DNA of 64,000 nucleotides, from the NCBI GenBank assembly GCA_024637315.1, contig JAGXFH010000034.1, forward strand, positions 186,001 to 250,000. The letters run 5' to 3'. The translations under genes were made by a program, and so were the position numbers. Under the pieces are notes generated by a model. The model searched no databases. It had not been told where the DNA came from and worked only from the letters and a program-made list of their open reading frames with translations. This document shows positions 31,176 to 40,068 of the stretch, piece by piece. Every line of letters begins with the position of its first letter. Within the stretch, counting starts at the first letter, position 1. The stretch is from Brevirhabdus sp. (lineage in GTDB: Bacteria; Pseudomonadota; Alphaproteobacteria; Rhodobacterales; Rhodobacteraceae).

Positions 31176-31317
31176 CGCGCGCATCTCTGTCCCCAAGCGG
31201 GTGCGCGCAGACTGACTGCCTGTCCTGTCGCCGGGGCCCTTATCCCCCGGTTTCGGTCGTATCTCAGACCTCTGCCTGCCGCCGCCTCCCCTCCAAGGGA
31301 GTGCGGCGGTTTTTTTT
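31176..31317 (+). ncRNA. Structured 3' UTR or small-RNA candidate with terminator
   Basis: Downstream of the small membrane protein gene there is no convincing ORF but three hairpins in series. The first pairs GCGCGCA (31177) with TGCGCGC (31202), the second pairs CCGGGG (31231) with CCCCGG (31245), and the third is the intrinsic terminator. No match to SRP RNA, 6S RNA or tmRNA landmarks was seen. It could be a long 3' UTR, or a processed small RNA sharing the putative SOS promoter. Confidence 0.4.
31279..31317 (+). terminator. Strong Rho-independent terminator
   Basis: The stem CCGCCGC-CTCCC pairs with GGGAG-T-GCGGCGG around a six-base loop and is followed by eight T residues. The one-base bulge does not disturb 12 paired bases. 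It ends the transcript that starts at the LexA-type promoter. Confidence 0.92.
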
Positions 31318-31374
31318 CGGGGGTGTGCCGTCGCAGAACGCCTGCGGCGTGGAGGGTCACGCGAAGGTGAGCGA

Positions 31375-31824
31375 TCAGGCGGTTCGGGTTTTCTCAACCT
31401 CTGCCATCGCCTCTGCCGTGGCCTCCAGCGCCAGCAGGATCGAGGCGTGGCGGTTCTTGTAGTCGCGGGCCGGCATCAGGACTTCGAGCCCGTCGAACGG
31501 CGCGTCCGGGACGGGACCGCCTTCCTTCAGCATGGCCTTGAGCTGATCGCGTGCCGTTTCGACCTCGGCGCGATTGCGACCGATGATGTTGGCGGCGGTG
31601 ACCGAGGCCGAGGCCTGGCCAAGCGCGCAGGCCTTTACGTCCTGACCGAATTCGGCGACGCGACCGTCTTTCGTCACGACATCGACGGTGACGGTAGAGC
31701 CGCATAGCGGCGAACGGCGCTTGACCGTTGCCTGTGGCGCTTTCAGTCGCTGGTTCAGCGGGATATCGGCGGCGAGCGCAAGGATGCGGCCGGAATAAAG
31801 GTTGATCAGATCGGCGTCGCTCAT
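31375..31824 (-). CDS. NifU/IscU-like iron-sulfur scaffold protein lacking the third Cys
   Basis: This 149-residue protein has the NifU_N/IscU fold signatures: two cysteines in SPLCGSTVTV (Cys41) and VKACALGQASAS (Cys66), with NAD-like spacing typical of SufU/IscU scaffolds. The third cluster-ligand Cys, expected in the C-terminal third near ARDYKNRHASILL, is missing; Ala or Ser occupies that position. It may therefore bind a cluster with a different ligand or act as an accessory or sulfur-transfer protein. It diverges from hisI with about 64 bases between starts and is not in a suf operon. Confidence 0.8.
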   Translation of the reverse strand: MSDADLINLYSGRILALAADIPLNQRLKAPQATVKRRSPLCGSTVTVDVVTKDGRVAEFGQDVKACALGQASASVTAANIIGRNRAEVETARDQLKAMLKEGGPVPDAPFDGLEVLMPARDYKNRHASILLALEATAEAMAEVEKTRTA

Positions 31825-31888
31825 GGCTTTTCCTTCGGGCCTTGCTGTCTTAGATAGGCCGGGTTGGTCCGATTGGAAAGGTCCCCAG

Positions 31889-32248
31889 ATGTCGTTTGAT
31901 GCTTCCAGCCTGCGCTATGACGACCGTGGCCTGCTGCCGGTGATCGCCCAGGACGCAGAGAGCCACGAGGTTCTGATGCTGGCCTGGATGAATGCAGAGG
32001 CGGTTGCGCGGACCCTCGCGACCGGACGGGTGACCTATTGGTCACGGTCGCGATCGGCGTTCTGGGTCAAGGGAGAGACGTCGGGCCATGTTCAGGACCT
32101 CGTCGAGATGCGGCTCGATTGCGACCGCGACTGTCTGCTGGTGCTGGTGCGCCAGACCGGGCCGGCCTGCCATACCGGTCGGCGAACGTGTTTTTACACC
32201 GGCATTCGCGACAATGTGGAAGTCGAGTTGACCGCGCCCCAGGCGTAG
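31889..32248 (+). CDS. hisI: Phosphoribosyl-AMP cyclohydrolase
   Basis: HisI opens the adenine ring of phosphoribosyl-AMP, the third step in histidine synthesis. The 119-residue monofunctional enzyme (no HisE fusion) has VTYWSRSRSAFWVKGETSGH, the metal-binding CDRDCLLV and the zinc Cys motif GPACHTGRRTCF. The ATG at 31889 is chosen because it gives the standard N-terminus; the frame continues open upstream without family resemblance. It is separated from other his genes. Confidence 0.96.
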   Translation: MSFDASSLRYDDRGLLPVIAQDAESHEVLMLAWMNAEAVARTLATGRVTYWSRSRSAFWVKGETSGHVQDLVEMRLDCDRDCLLVLVRQTGPACHTGRRTCFYTGIRDNVEVELTAPQA

Positions 32249-32273
32249 GGCAGGATCTGCGCACAGGACGCCT

Positions 32274-33116
32274 TCAGAGGCCGACCATATGGCGGATATC
32301 GTCGGGCGAGGCGCCATCCTCGCGGTACTTCCGGATCGCGCGCGCGTCATCACGCTTGGCCAGGCGCTTGCCTTTGGCATCACGTATTAGGCCATGATGA
32401 TGGTAGGTTGGCGTTAGAAGTTCAAGCAACGCTTGAAGCAGGCGGTGAATCTGCGTGGCGTCGAATAGGTCCTCTCCCCGGATTACGTCGGTGATGCCTT
32501 GCGCCGCGTCGTCGACCGTGACGGCAAGGTGGTAGCTGGTGCCAAGGCCGGGCCGGGCCAGGACGATGTCACCGACACCCTTGATCAGGCGTCCCGCATC
32601 TAGGACATGCGTGCCGCGGTGCCGTGAGCCTGTCTCGGTGAAGCCGAGTTCGGCAGCCGTGCCGATGCGGGCCAGCGCGGCGGCCATGTCGAGGCGCATC
32701 GCGGCGTTGGTGGCGGCGCGGTCCTGCCCGCGACAGGTGCCGGGATAAACAAGGCCATCGGGACCGTGCAGCGGCGCGCCTTCCTGCGGCGCGGCGAGCG
32801 CGGCGCGAATATCGGCGCGGGAACAGGTGCATGGATAGACCAGGCCGAGAGAGGTCAGGCGCTGCAGCGCGGCGGCATGGGCGGGCAGGCGATCGGACTG
32901 GCGCATCACCGGGGTCGGCCAATCAAGACCGAGCCAGTGCAGATCCTCATAGATCAGCGCCTCCCATTCGGGACGGGTCCGGGTCTGGTCGATATCCTCG
33001 ATCCGCAACAGGAACCTGCCACCCTCCGTGCGCGCCATGTCATGGGCCAGGAGGGCGGAATAGGCGTGGCCGAGATGCAGGGGGCCGGTCGGGGACGGCG
33101 CGAAGCGGGTGATCAT
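32274..33116 (-). CDS. gluQ: Glutamyl-Q tRNA(Asp) synthetase
   Basis: GluQ (YadB) is a truncated GluRS that attaches glutamate to the queuosine base at position 34 of tRNA-Asp. The 280-residue protein has the catalytic core only: TRFAPSPTGPLHLGHAYSAL (HIGH motif as HLGH), a four-residue zinc site including YPCTCSRADI and YPGTCRG, and the KMSKS-like KGKRLAKRDDARAI. It lacks the anticodon-binding domain of GluRS, as expected. It lies 16 bases after trmFO on the same strand, making a small tRNA-modification pair. Confidence 0.94.
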   Translation of the reverse strand: MITRFAPSPTGPLHLGHAYSALLAHDMARTEGGRFLLRIEDIDQTRTRPEWEALIYEDLHWLGLDWPTPVMRQSDRLPAHAAALQRLTSLGLVYPCTCSRADIRAALAAPQEGAPLHGPDGLVYPGTCRGQDRAATNAAMRLDMAAALARIGTAAELGFTETGSRHRGTHVLDAGRLIKGVGDIVLARPGLGTSYHLAVTVDDAAQGITDVIRGEDLFDATQIHRLLQALLELLTPTYHHHGLIRDAKGKRLAKRDDARAIRKYREDGASPDDIRHMVGL

Positions 33117-33132
33117 GCCTGCGCAGGCCCGG

Positions 33133-34503
33133 TCACGCCGCGTCCAGTGCCGCCTGTTGCAGCCAGCCTGACCAGGCGGCCTTGGCGCGGTCGGTATAGG
33201 CCTTGTAGCGGTCCTTGCGGCCGCGACGGCCGGGTTTCAGACCTTCGGCGGGCGGGAACAGGCCGAAGTTCACGTTCATCGGTTGAAAGGTCTTCGCCTC
33301 TGCGCCGCCGGTGATGTGATGGACCAGCGCGCCCATAGCGGTTTCGGGCGGCGGGGCCGGGATCGGCGCGCCACGGATCTCGGCGGCGGCCATCCGGCCC
33401 GCCAGCAGACCCATCGCGGCGGATTCGACATAGCCTTCGACGCCGGTGATCTGACCGGCGAAGCGGATATTGGGACGCGCGCGCAATCTCATCTGGTCAT
33501 CGAGCAGCGTCGGCGAGTTGATAAAGGTGTTGCGATGGATTCCTCCCAGGCGCGCGAACGAGGCGTCATTGAGGCCGGGTATCATTTTGAAAACAGCCGC
33601 TTGTGAACCATACTTCATCTTTGTCTGAAAACCGACCATGTTGTAGAGCGTACCCAGCTTGTTGTCGCGGCGCAGTTGCACCACGGCATAGGGCTTGTGG
33701 TCCGGCTTGTGGGCATTGGTCAGTCCAACGGGCTTCATCGGGCCAAAGCGCAGCGTCTCGCGGCCACGCTCGGCCATCACCTCGATCGGCAGGCAGCCGT
33801 CGAAATACGGGGTCGGATCGGGGGTCGAAGTCGCCTCGCCGTCGCGAAACTCTGTCTTGTCGGCCGCCAGCAGGGCATCGATGAACGCTTCATACTCGTC
33901 CCTGGTCATCGGACAGTTGAGATAGGCCTTCTGCTCGTCCTCGGTCTCGCCCTTGTCATAGCGCGACTGCTTCCAGGCGACATTCATGTCGATGGTGTCG
34001 GCATAGATGATCGGGGCGATCGCATCGAAGAAGGCCAGCGCCTCGGCCCCCGTCGCCTTGCGGATGCTGTCGCCGAGCGCCGCCGAGGTCAGCGGGCCGG
34101 TGGCAACGATCCAGCAGCCGGATGAAGGAAGGTCGGTAATCTCTTCGGACGAAATGGAAATGTTCGGGTGGGCGTGGAGTTTTCGGGTGACGGCCTCGGC
34201 GAAGCGCTCGCGGTCGACCGCCAGCGCGCCACCGGCAGGTAGCGCATGGGTATCGGCCATCGCCATGATCAGCCCGTCTGCGGCGCGCATTTCCCAATGC
34301 AGCAGACCGACGGCATTCTGTTCGTCATCATCGGACCGGAATGAGTTGGAGCAAACCATCTCGGCCAGGTTGCCGGTCTTGTGCGCGAAGGTGCCGACAC
34401 TCGGGCGCATTTCGTGGATCACGACCTGAACACCGCTATTCGCGGCCTGCCAGGCGGCTTCCGATCCCGCCATCCCGCCGCCGATGATGTGAAGAATGCT
34501 CAT
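33133..34503 (-). CDS. trmFO: Folate/FAD-dependent tRNA(uracil-54) methyltransferase TrmFO
   Basis: TrmFO forms ribothymidine 54 in tRNA using methylene-tetrahydrofolate and FADH2. The ATG at 34503 begins the FAD motif [19 protein letters not shown]; a much longer frame upstream has no resemblance. Further signatures are [19 protein letters not shown], the [15 protein letters not shown] region and [19 protein letters not shown] near residue 330, a FAD-contacting stretch. The 456-residue length is normal. It is transcribed toward gluQ. Confidence 0.95.
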   Translation of the reverse strand: MSILHIIGGGMAGSEAAWQAANSGVQVVIHEMRPSVGTFAHKTGNLAEMVCSNSFRSDDDEQNAVGLLHWEMRAADGLIMAMADTHALPAGGALAVDRERFAEAVTRKLHAHPNISISSEEITDLPSSGCWIVATGPLTSAALGDSIRKATGAEALAFFDAIAPIIYADTIDMNVAWKQSRYDKGETEDEQKAYLNCPMTRDEYEAFIDALLAADKTEFRDGEATSTPDPTPYFDGCLPIEVMAERGRETLRFGPMKPVGLTNAHKPDHKPYAVVQLRRDNKLGTLYNMVGFQTKMKYGSQAAVFKMIPGLNDASFARLGGIHRNTFINSPTLLDDQMRLRARPNIRFAGQITGVEGYVESAAMGLLAGRMAAAEIRGAPIPAPPPETAMGALVHHITGGAEAKTFQPMNVNFGLFPPAEGLKPGRRGRKDRYKAYTDRAKAAWSGWLQQAALDAA

Positions 34504-34564
34504 GGCGCGGGATGTAAACCGCGCCACGGGAAATGGAAAGGGGAAGGTTGGGGGGGGCGACCGG

Positions 34565-35233
34565 TCAGGCGCTGGCGGCCTTCGCCGGCTGTTCGCGAAA
34601 GATGTTGTCGGGTCCATGCGCCGTGGTCTGATAGGTGCGATGGCTGCGGAACTGCGGGACCGGAACCGGTTGCAGATCGACTTCCGGCACAACAAGACGC
34701 GGAACCATGACGGTCGGTGAGGCCGCTTCGGGCATCGGCGCGAGCCGTGCCGCGGGGGCGGAGTTGACGGTTGGCGTAATCCGGCGCGGGGTTGGCGCGG
34801 TGCCGGCCCCAAGCTTGCGCACCCGGTGGCGGCGGCGGATGATCGAGCGCAGTCGCGCGGCGCGGCCGGACTGCGCGTAGGTAAGGAACAGCGCGCCGAT
34901 CAGCGCCAGATCGCGCCAGAAGCCATCCAGACTGGTCATCACGTTCGGTCCGACGATGGTGATGAAACTGGACCAGAAAAGCACTATCGCAAGCAGCAGG
35001 GCCGCAGGCCGCAGCCAGACGCCGATCATGACCATGAAGGCCAGCCCGAAGATCACCGTCGAGGCGACGGTTCCGGCATGCTCTTGCGGCACCACCCAAA
35101 GCGCCAGATTGTGGCCGGTCGTTCCACCAACAAGGTTCAGGGCGACGGCCATGAAGTAGGACGCGATCAGGATGCGCGACAGATTCTGGGCGGTGGCTGC
35201 AAGGGTTTTCGGCGGCGCGCGGTCTGGTCGCAT
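34565..35233 (-). CDS. DoxX-like membrane protein with a Pro-rich C-terminal tail
   Basis: The 222-residue product has four hydrophobic segments in the first 130 residues (for example [17 protein letters not shown] and [18 protein letters not shown]), a pattern like DoxX-family membrane proteins. From about residue 140 it continues with a basic patch ([14 protein letters not shown]) and a Pro/Ala/Val-rich, probably disordered tail. The ATG at 35233 follows GAGAGAAG; the upstream frame to 35281 seems untranslated. Function is unknown; DoxX relatives are linked to redox or thiosulfate metabolism, but the assignment is weak. Confidence 0.7.
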   Translation of the reverse strand: MRPDRAPPKTLAATAQNLSRILIASYFMAVALNLVGGTTGHNLALWVVPQEHAGTVASTVIFGLAFMVMIGVWLRPAALLLAIVLFWSSFITIVGPNVMTSLDGFWRDLALIGALFLTYAQSGRAARLRSIIRRRHRVRKLGAGTAPTPRRITPTVNSAPAARLAPMPEAASPTVMVPRLVVPEVDLQPVPVPQFRSHRTYQTTAHGPDNIFREQPAKAASA

Positions 35234-35616
35234 GTTCTTCTCTCGCTGACTTTTCAGGGCTGAAAGGAACCGAACTGACACTGGTAAAGAAAACTTGATG
35301 TCTCGGTTAATGATTTGTTCAAAAAGACGACGAAAGTATGTCCGCTAAAGTTGAAACTGTGGCGGGATCTTGGTTTCGTTGTGGCTTTGAAAGGGCGACA
35401 CCTGTCGCAGATAGGCACATTCTGCCACGTAACGCATTGTAATGTAGTCATTAATCAACCACTGCGCGACGAACGCGGGAATCCGGCGGGTTGACGCCGA
35501 ATTCATGCCGCACAACCGCGAGATGCCGGATGCACGACGCAGTTGCCGGTGATTCCCTGACGCAACCTTGTGGCGAATGCCGTTGCTTGCCGGTACAGGT
35601 TCGCGCTTGTCGCCGG
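35234..35616. other. 383-base intergenic region, A+T-richer, no gene seen
   Basis: Between the DoxX-like gene and the 3' end of gyrA, both on the minus strand, no convincing ORF or RNA gene is visible. The part 35280-35460 is clearly richer in A+T than the flanks (for example TTGAACAAATCATTAACC on the minus strand) and probably holds the promoter of the DoxX-like gene. I saw no terminator hairpin for gyrA, no tRNA and no direct repeats. Confidence 0.5.
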
Positions 35617-38367
35617 TTACGGTTGCGCGCTGTCGTCAGTCTCGGCCACGTCCTCGACCGGTTCCGCGATCCAGGCGACCGAAACCACTTCCTCGCCCTT
35701 GGCTGTGTTGAAGACCTTGACGCCGCCGGCGCTGCGCGAGCGGAAAGAGATCCCCTGCACAGGCACCCGGATCGACTGGCCGGTCGAAGTGGCCAGCATG
35801 ATCTGATCGTCGATCTGAACCGGGAACGATGCCAGCAGCTTGCCGCCGCGCATCGCCTTGTCCATCGCCATGACGCCCTGACCGCCGCGCCCGCGTACCG
35901 GGTAATCGTGGCTGGACGAGGTCTTGCCAGAGCCCTTGGCGGTGATCGTCAGGATCAGATCCTCGGCGGCCGACATCTCTGCGTAGCGTTCGGGCGAAAG
36001 CTGCCCGGCCTCGACGGTGTCCTCGTCCTCATCGGCCTCGGCTCCGTCATCGAGCGCCCCCGCGACTGCCCGGCGCATCTTGAGATAGGCGGCACGTTCG
36101 GCGGGATCGGCCTGGAAATGGCGGATCACCGACATGCTGACGACCTTGTCGCCCGCGGCCAGCCGGATGCCGCGCACCCCGGTCGAGTCGCGGCCCTTGA
36201 AGACCCGCACCTCGGTTGTCGGGAAGCGGATCGCGCGGCCAAGCGCGGTGACCAGCATCACGTCATCCTCTACGGTGCAGATCCGTGCGTTCACCATCTG
36301 AACGCCCTCGGGCAATTTCATCGCGATCTTGCCGTTGGATTTGACATTGGTGAAATCCGACAGCGCGTTGCGCCGCACCCCGCCATCGGTGGTGGCGAAG
36401 AAGATCTGCAGGTGCTGCCAGTCCGCTTCGGGGGCATCCACCGGCATCACGGCGGCGATAGAGGTGCCTTGCGGTATCGGCAGGATATTGACGATCGCCT
36501 TGCCCTTGGCGGTGCGCCCGCCCTGCGGCAGCCGCCAGGTCTTGAGCTTGTAGACCATGCCGTCGGTGGTGAAGAACAGCAGTTGCGTATGGGTGTTGGC
36601 GACGAAGAGGGTGGTCACCACATCCTCTTCCTTCGTCGACATGCCCGACAGGCCCTTGCCGCCACGCCGCTGCGCGCGGAATTCAGCCAGCGGCGTCCGC
36701 TTGGCCCAGCCGGCGCTGGTGATGGTGACGACCATATCCTCGCGCTCGATCAGGTCCTCGTCATCCATATCGCCGGACCAGTCGACGATCTCGGTGCGGC
36801 GCGGCACGGCGAACTGCTCTTTCACCTCGCGCAATTCGTCCGAGATGATCGCCATGATCCGGTCGCGCGACCGCAGGATATCGAGGTATTCCCGGATGTT
36901 CGCGGCAAGCTGTTGCAGCTCGTCGGTCACCTCCTTGACCCCCATTGCGGTCAGGCGCTGCAGCCGCAACTCAAGGATCGCGCGGGCCTGGATCTCTGAC
37001 AGGTTATAGGTGCCGTCCTCGTTCACGGTATGGCTCGGATCGTCGATCAGCTTGATGTATTCGACGATGTCATGTGCGGGCCAGCGCCGGGTCATCAGCT
37101 TTTCGCGGGCATCGGCGGGATCGGCCGAGCCGCGGATCGTCGCGACGATCTCGTCGACATTCGACACCGCGACGGCGAGGCCACACAGCACATGGCTGCG
37201 CTCGCGCGCGCGGCGCAGTTCAAAGGCGGTGCGGCGGGCGACAACTTCCTCTCGGAAGCTGATGAAATAGCTTAAGAAATCATAAAGCGTCAGCTGCTCG
37301 GGGCGGCCGCCGTTCAGCGCCAGCATGTTGCAGCCGAAGCTGGTCTGCATCGGCGTGAAGCGAAAGAGCTGGTTCAGAACGACCTCGGCGGTCGCGTCGC
37401 GTTTCAGTTCGATCACGACGCGCACTCCGACGCGGTCGCTTTCATCCTGAACGTGGGAAATGCCTTCCAGCTTCTTGTCGCGCACCAGATCGGCGATCTT
37501 TTCGATCATCGTGGCCTTGTTCACCTGATACGGGATCTCGTCGAGGATGATCGCCCAACGGTCCTTGCGGATTTCCTCGATCCGCGTCTTGGCACGGATG
37601 ATCACCGAACCACGACCCTCCAGATAGGCCTTTCGCGCACCTGCACGGCCCAGAATGATGCCGCCGGTCGGGAAATCGGGCGCTGGAATGTATTCCATCA
37701 GCGCCTCGATCGACAGGTCAGGGTTCTCGATCAGCGCCAGCGTGGCATCGACCACCTCGCCCAGATTATGCGGCGGAATGTTGGTGGCCATGCCGACGGC
37801 AATACCGCCCGCGCCGTTGACCAGCATGTTGGGAAAGCGCGCCGGCAGAACCGTCGGTTCCTGGTCCTTGCCGTCGTAATTGTCCTGGAAATCGACGGTA
37901 TCTTTCTCGATATCCGCCAGCAGCGCGGCTGCGGGCTTGTCCATCCGCACTTCGGTATAGCGCATCGCCGCCGGGTTATCGCCGTCCATCGAGCCGAAGT
38001 TGCCCTGGCCGTCCAGCAGCGGCAGCGACATCGAAAAATCCTGCGCCATCCTGACCAGCGCGTCATAGATCGCCGAATCGCCATGCGGGTGGTACTTGCC
38101 CATCACATCGCCGACGGGCCGGGCGGATTTGCGGTAGCTCTTGTCGTGGGTGTTGCCGGTTTCATGCATCGCATAGAGAATTCGGCGGTGCACCGGCTTC
38201 AGCCCGTCGCGCAGATCCGGGATCGCGCGGCTGACGATCACGCTCATCGCATAATCGAGGTAGGACGACTTCATCTCGTCGGTGATGTCGATCGTCGGGC
38301 CATCGTAGCGCGGCCTCTCGGGGCCGTTTTCTTCTGCGTTATCAGGGATTTCGGGAATATCGCTCAC
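35617..38367 (-). CDS. gyrA: DNA gyrase subunit A
   Basis: GyrA carries the DNA cleavage and religation activity of gyrase. The 916-residue protein has [20 protein letters not shown], the QRDR segment [17 protein letters not shown] with Ser and Asp at the two main quinolone-resistance positions (wild-type pattern), the catalytic Tyr in [10 protein letters not shown], and the GyrA box QRRGGKG that wraps DNA and distinguishes it from ParC. The C-terminal pinwheel contains an acidic insert ([14 protein letters not shown], around residue 780). A LexA-type box stands 44 bases upstream. It is a single-gene unit. Confidence 0.97.
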   Translation of the reverse strand: MSDIPEIPDNAEENGPERPRYDGPTIDITDEMKSSYLDYAMSVIVSRAIPDLRDGLKPVHRRILYAMHETGNTHDKSYRKSARPVGDVMGKYHPHGDSAIYDALVRMAQDFSMSLPLLDGQGNFGSMDGDNPAAMRYTEVRMDKPAAALLADIEKDTVDFQDNYDGKDQEPTVLPARFPNMLVNGAGGIAVGMATNIPPHNLGEVVDATLALIENPDLSIEALMEYIPAPDFPTGGIILGRAGARKAYLEGRGSVIIRAKTRIEEIRKDRWAIILDEIPYQVNKATMIEKIADLVRDKKLEGISHVQDESDRVGVRVVIELKRDATAEVVLNQLFRFTPMQTSFGCNMLALNGGRPEQLTLYDFLSYFISFREEVVARRTAFELRRARERSHVLCGLAVAVSNVDEIVATIRGSADPADAREKLMTRRWPAHDIVEYIKLIDDPSHTVNEDGTYNLSEIQARAILELRLQRLTAMGVKEVTDELQQLAANIREYLDILRSRDRIMAIISDELREVKEQFAVPRRTEIVDWSGDMDDEDLIEREDMVVTITSAGWAKRTPLAEFRAQRRGGKGLSGMSTKEEDVVTTLFVANTHTQLLFFTTDGMVYKLKTWRLPQGGRTAKGKAIVNILPIPQGTSIAAVMPVDAPEADWQHLQIFFATTDGGVRRNALSDFTNVKSNGKIAMKLPEGVQMVNARICTVEDDVMLVTALGRAIRFPTTEVRVFKGRDSTGVRGIRLAAGDKVVSMSVIRHFQADPAERAAYLKMRRAVAGALDDGAEADEDEDTVEAGQLSPERYAEMSAAEDLILTITAKGSGKTSSSHDYPVRGRGGQGVMAMDKAMRGGKLLASFPVQIDDQIMLATSTGQSIRVPVQGISFRSRSAGGVKVFNTAKGEEVVSVAWIAEPVEDVAETDDSAQP

Positions 38368-38410
38368 GTCGCCTGCCGCCTGTCTCTGGTCGCTCTACAT
38401 ATAGTTGTCG

Positions 38411-38425
38411 GAACTCTATCAGAAC
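38411..38425 (-). promoter_or_regulatory. LexA/SOS box (GTTC-N7-GTTC on the minus strand) before gyrA
   Basis: The plus strand reads GAACTCTATCAGAAC, which is GTTC-TGATAGA-GTTC toward gyrA and fits the alphaproteobacterial LexA consensus exactly. It ends 44 bases before the gyrA start, in promoter position. It could also affect the divergent usg gene. Binding is inferred. Confidence 0.55.
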
Positions 38426-38561
38426 CGGGATATGGGGTGCAATGCCTGCCAGGGCGCATTTCACGCCCCTTTCACGCCGCAGTTACAACACATTGTTTTC
38501 ATTGAAAAGTAACCAGGATCAGGCATGATGGTCCTTGGGGGACCCGCGACTGAGGTGCACC

Positions 38562-38831
38562 ATGAGCAGATCAGAGACCGAATTGATGCTGAAAGGCTAC
38601 GGCCTGACAACGGCGGAATTCTTCTACCGAATGCCCGATTACCAAAGCGTTCTGAACAGCTACATCTGGCAGGATTACGACCTTGCGCCGGACCATCCGA
38701 AACTCTTCAAGTTCATCGAATTCTGGCAGGACACGATCGAAGGTCCGCTGCATTCCGTCCGATTTACCCATCGCAAGATGATCGGTCCGGGCGAATGGCG
38801 CAATGTCGTGGGCGAATTCACTATCCACTGA
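38562..38831 (+). CDS. usg: Usg family protein
   Basis: This is an 89-residue member of the Usg family, small conserved alphaproteobacterial proteins of unknown function sometimes found near trp genes. Typical phrases are LKGYGLTTAEFFYRMPD, SYIWQDYDLAPDHPKL and LEGPL-like EGPLHSVRFTHRKM. The ATG at 38562 follows GAGGTG and omits nine unlikely upstream residues. No membrane segment or signal is present, so it should be cytoplasmic. It diverges from gyrA. Confidence 0.88.
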   Translation: MSRSETELMLKGYGLTTAEFFYRMPDYQSVLNSYIWQDYDLAPDHPKLFKFIEFWQDTIEGPLHSVRFTHRKMIGPGEWRNVVGEFTIH

Positions 38832-38834
38832 CGT

Positions 38835-38880
38835 GTGGCGTTTCGAAATATCCTCGCCGAAAGCACTGCGAGGAGAGGGA
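38835..38880 (-). repeat. Dispersed intergenic repeat, copy C (inverted)
   Basis: Read on the minus strand, the sequence between usg and dsbB contains TTCGGCGAGGATATTTCGAAA, matching the second block of the post-rseP repeat almost exactly. A CCTCGC/GCGAGG inverted pair (38850-38871) could act as a weak terminator between the convergent genes. Confidence 0.55.
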
Positions 38881-38884
38881 CCAT

Positions 38885-39373
38885 TTATCTGCTGGCGTGT
38901 TCGGGTCTCTCGTCCTGCCGACTGATCCACGCCGCCGCGACCCAGACCGCCGCAAGCCCCAGCGATATCAGCATGTTCCAGCTCGCCATCGACAGCGAGA
39001 GGAACTCCCAGGCCACCACGTCGCACTGGATCAGTGGCGCGGTCAGGATCTGATCCAGCAACTCATCCGTGCTCAACCCGCCGACCGGCCCGCTGGAACA
39101 GGTGTCGGGGCCTTGCCACCAACCGCGCTCGACCCCGGTATGATAAAGACCGAAGGCAGAGGTCGTCAGCGCCGCAATCGCCCCAAGCGCCGGCAGCCAG
39201 AGCCGTGGCGACCAGAGCGCCAAGAGCCCGATCAGCACCGCCGCCGCATGCGGCCAGCGTTGCCAGAGGCAGAGCTTGCAGGGCGCATAGCCAAGCGCCT
39301 GAAAGCCGAATGCCCCCATCAGCAGGGCCAGCGAGCCCCCGGCGGCCAGCAGGATCAGGCCCGTCCGTGTCAC
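38885..39373 (-). CDS. dsbB: Disulfide bond formation protein B
   Basis: DsbB reoxidises DsbA and passes electrons to quinone in the inner membrane. The 162-residue protein has four predicted membrane spans, the first Cys pair in YAPCKLCLWQRWPH (Cys32, Cys35), and the second periplasmic pair at Cys92 (DTCSSG) and Cys117 (LIQCDVVAWEFLSLSMASWN). All four catalytic cysteines are therefore present. The start overlaps the stop of the YqaA-like gene, so the two are co-transcribed. Confidence 0.93.
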   Translation of the reverse strand: MTRTGLILLAAGGSLALLMGAFGFQALGYAPCKLCLWQRWPHAAAVLIGLLALWSPRLWLPALGAIAALTTSAFGLYHTGVERGWWQGPDTCSSGPVGGLSTDELLDQILTAPLIQCDVVAWEFLSLSMASWNMLISLGLAAVWVAAAWISRQDERPEHASR

Positions 39374-39948
39374 AGATATCTCACCGCTGCGAATCCTCCG
39401 ATCAGGATGATGACGAAGAGTGTAAACATGAGGCCAAGCCGCCGTTCGATGAAATCACGAATCGGTGGGCCGAATTTCCACAGCAATCCCGCCAGCACGA
39501 AAAACCGGAAGCCGCGTGCAATGACCGAGGCAAAAATGAAGACCGGCAGGCTCAGCCCGGTCGTGCCCGACAGGATGGTGATGACCTTGTATGGGAACGG
39601 AGTGATCCCGGCGATCAGCACTGCCCATGCGCCAAAATCGTTGTAGCGCGTGGCGAAGCCGTCGAAGTATACGTCCTTGCCGTAGAATTCCAGGACAGGT
39701 CGGCCGATCGATTCGAAGAACTGCCAGCCGATCAGGTAACCCAGCATGCCGCCAAGCACCGACGACGCCATTGCCACCCCGGCGATCAGGAAGGCGCGGT
39801 GTGGTACTGCGATGATCATCGGGATCATCAGGATGTCGGGCGGAATCGGAAACACCGAGCTTTCCAGGAACGCGACCAGCGCCAGCGCCCAAAGCGCGCG
39901 CGGATGCTCGGCAAGCGAGATTGTCCAGTCGTAAAGTGCTCGGATCAT
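39370..39948 (-). CDS. YqaA-family (DedA-related) inner-membrane protein
   Basis: The 192-residue protein belongs to the SNARE-associated/DedA superfamily branch typified by YqaA. It shows AFLESSVFPIPPDILMIPM, a glycine-rich GYLIGWQFFES, and the conserved AGITPFPYKVITILSGTTGL. DedA-type proteins are linked to lipid flipping and membrane potential; the role of YqaA is undefined. ATG 39948 is chosen over 39975 because GAGGCG precedes it. It is immediately upstream of dsbB. Confidence 0.85.
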   Translation of the reverse strand: MIRALYDWTISLAEHPRALWALALVAFLESSVFPIPPDILMIPMIIAVPHRAFLIAGVAMASSVLGGMLGYLIGWQFFESIGRPVLEFYGKDVYFDGFATRYNDFGAWAVLIAGITPFPYKVITILSGTTGLSLPVFIFASVIARGFRFFVLAGLLWKFGPPIRDFIERRLGLMFTLFVIILIGGFAAVRYL

Positions 39949-40068
39949 TGCCTGACGCCTCGGATTTTCGCCCATACGCCACGGCGGGGCCGCAAGGTCA
40001 AGTCATCAGAGCCGTTGCAGTGGTCGGCGAGGGGGCTAAACTGGCCGCCGTGAACCGGGAGGGTCGTG

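Noticed and set aside
34504-34812. N-terminal extension of TrmFO
   Set aside because: The extra 103 residues are low-complexity and precede the FAD motif that normally begins the protein; ATG 34503 fits.
35254-35451. 65-residue minus-strand ORF in the gap before the DoxX-like gene
   Set aside because: Its composition is unlike other genes here, no ribosome site precedes the start, and it overlaps the likely promoter.
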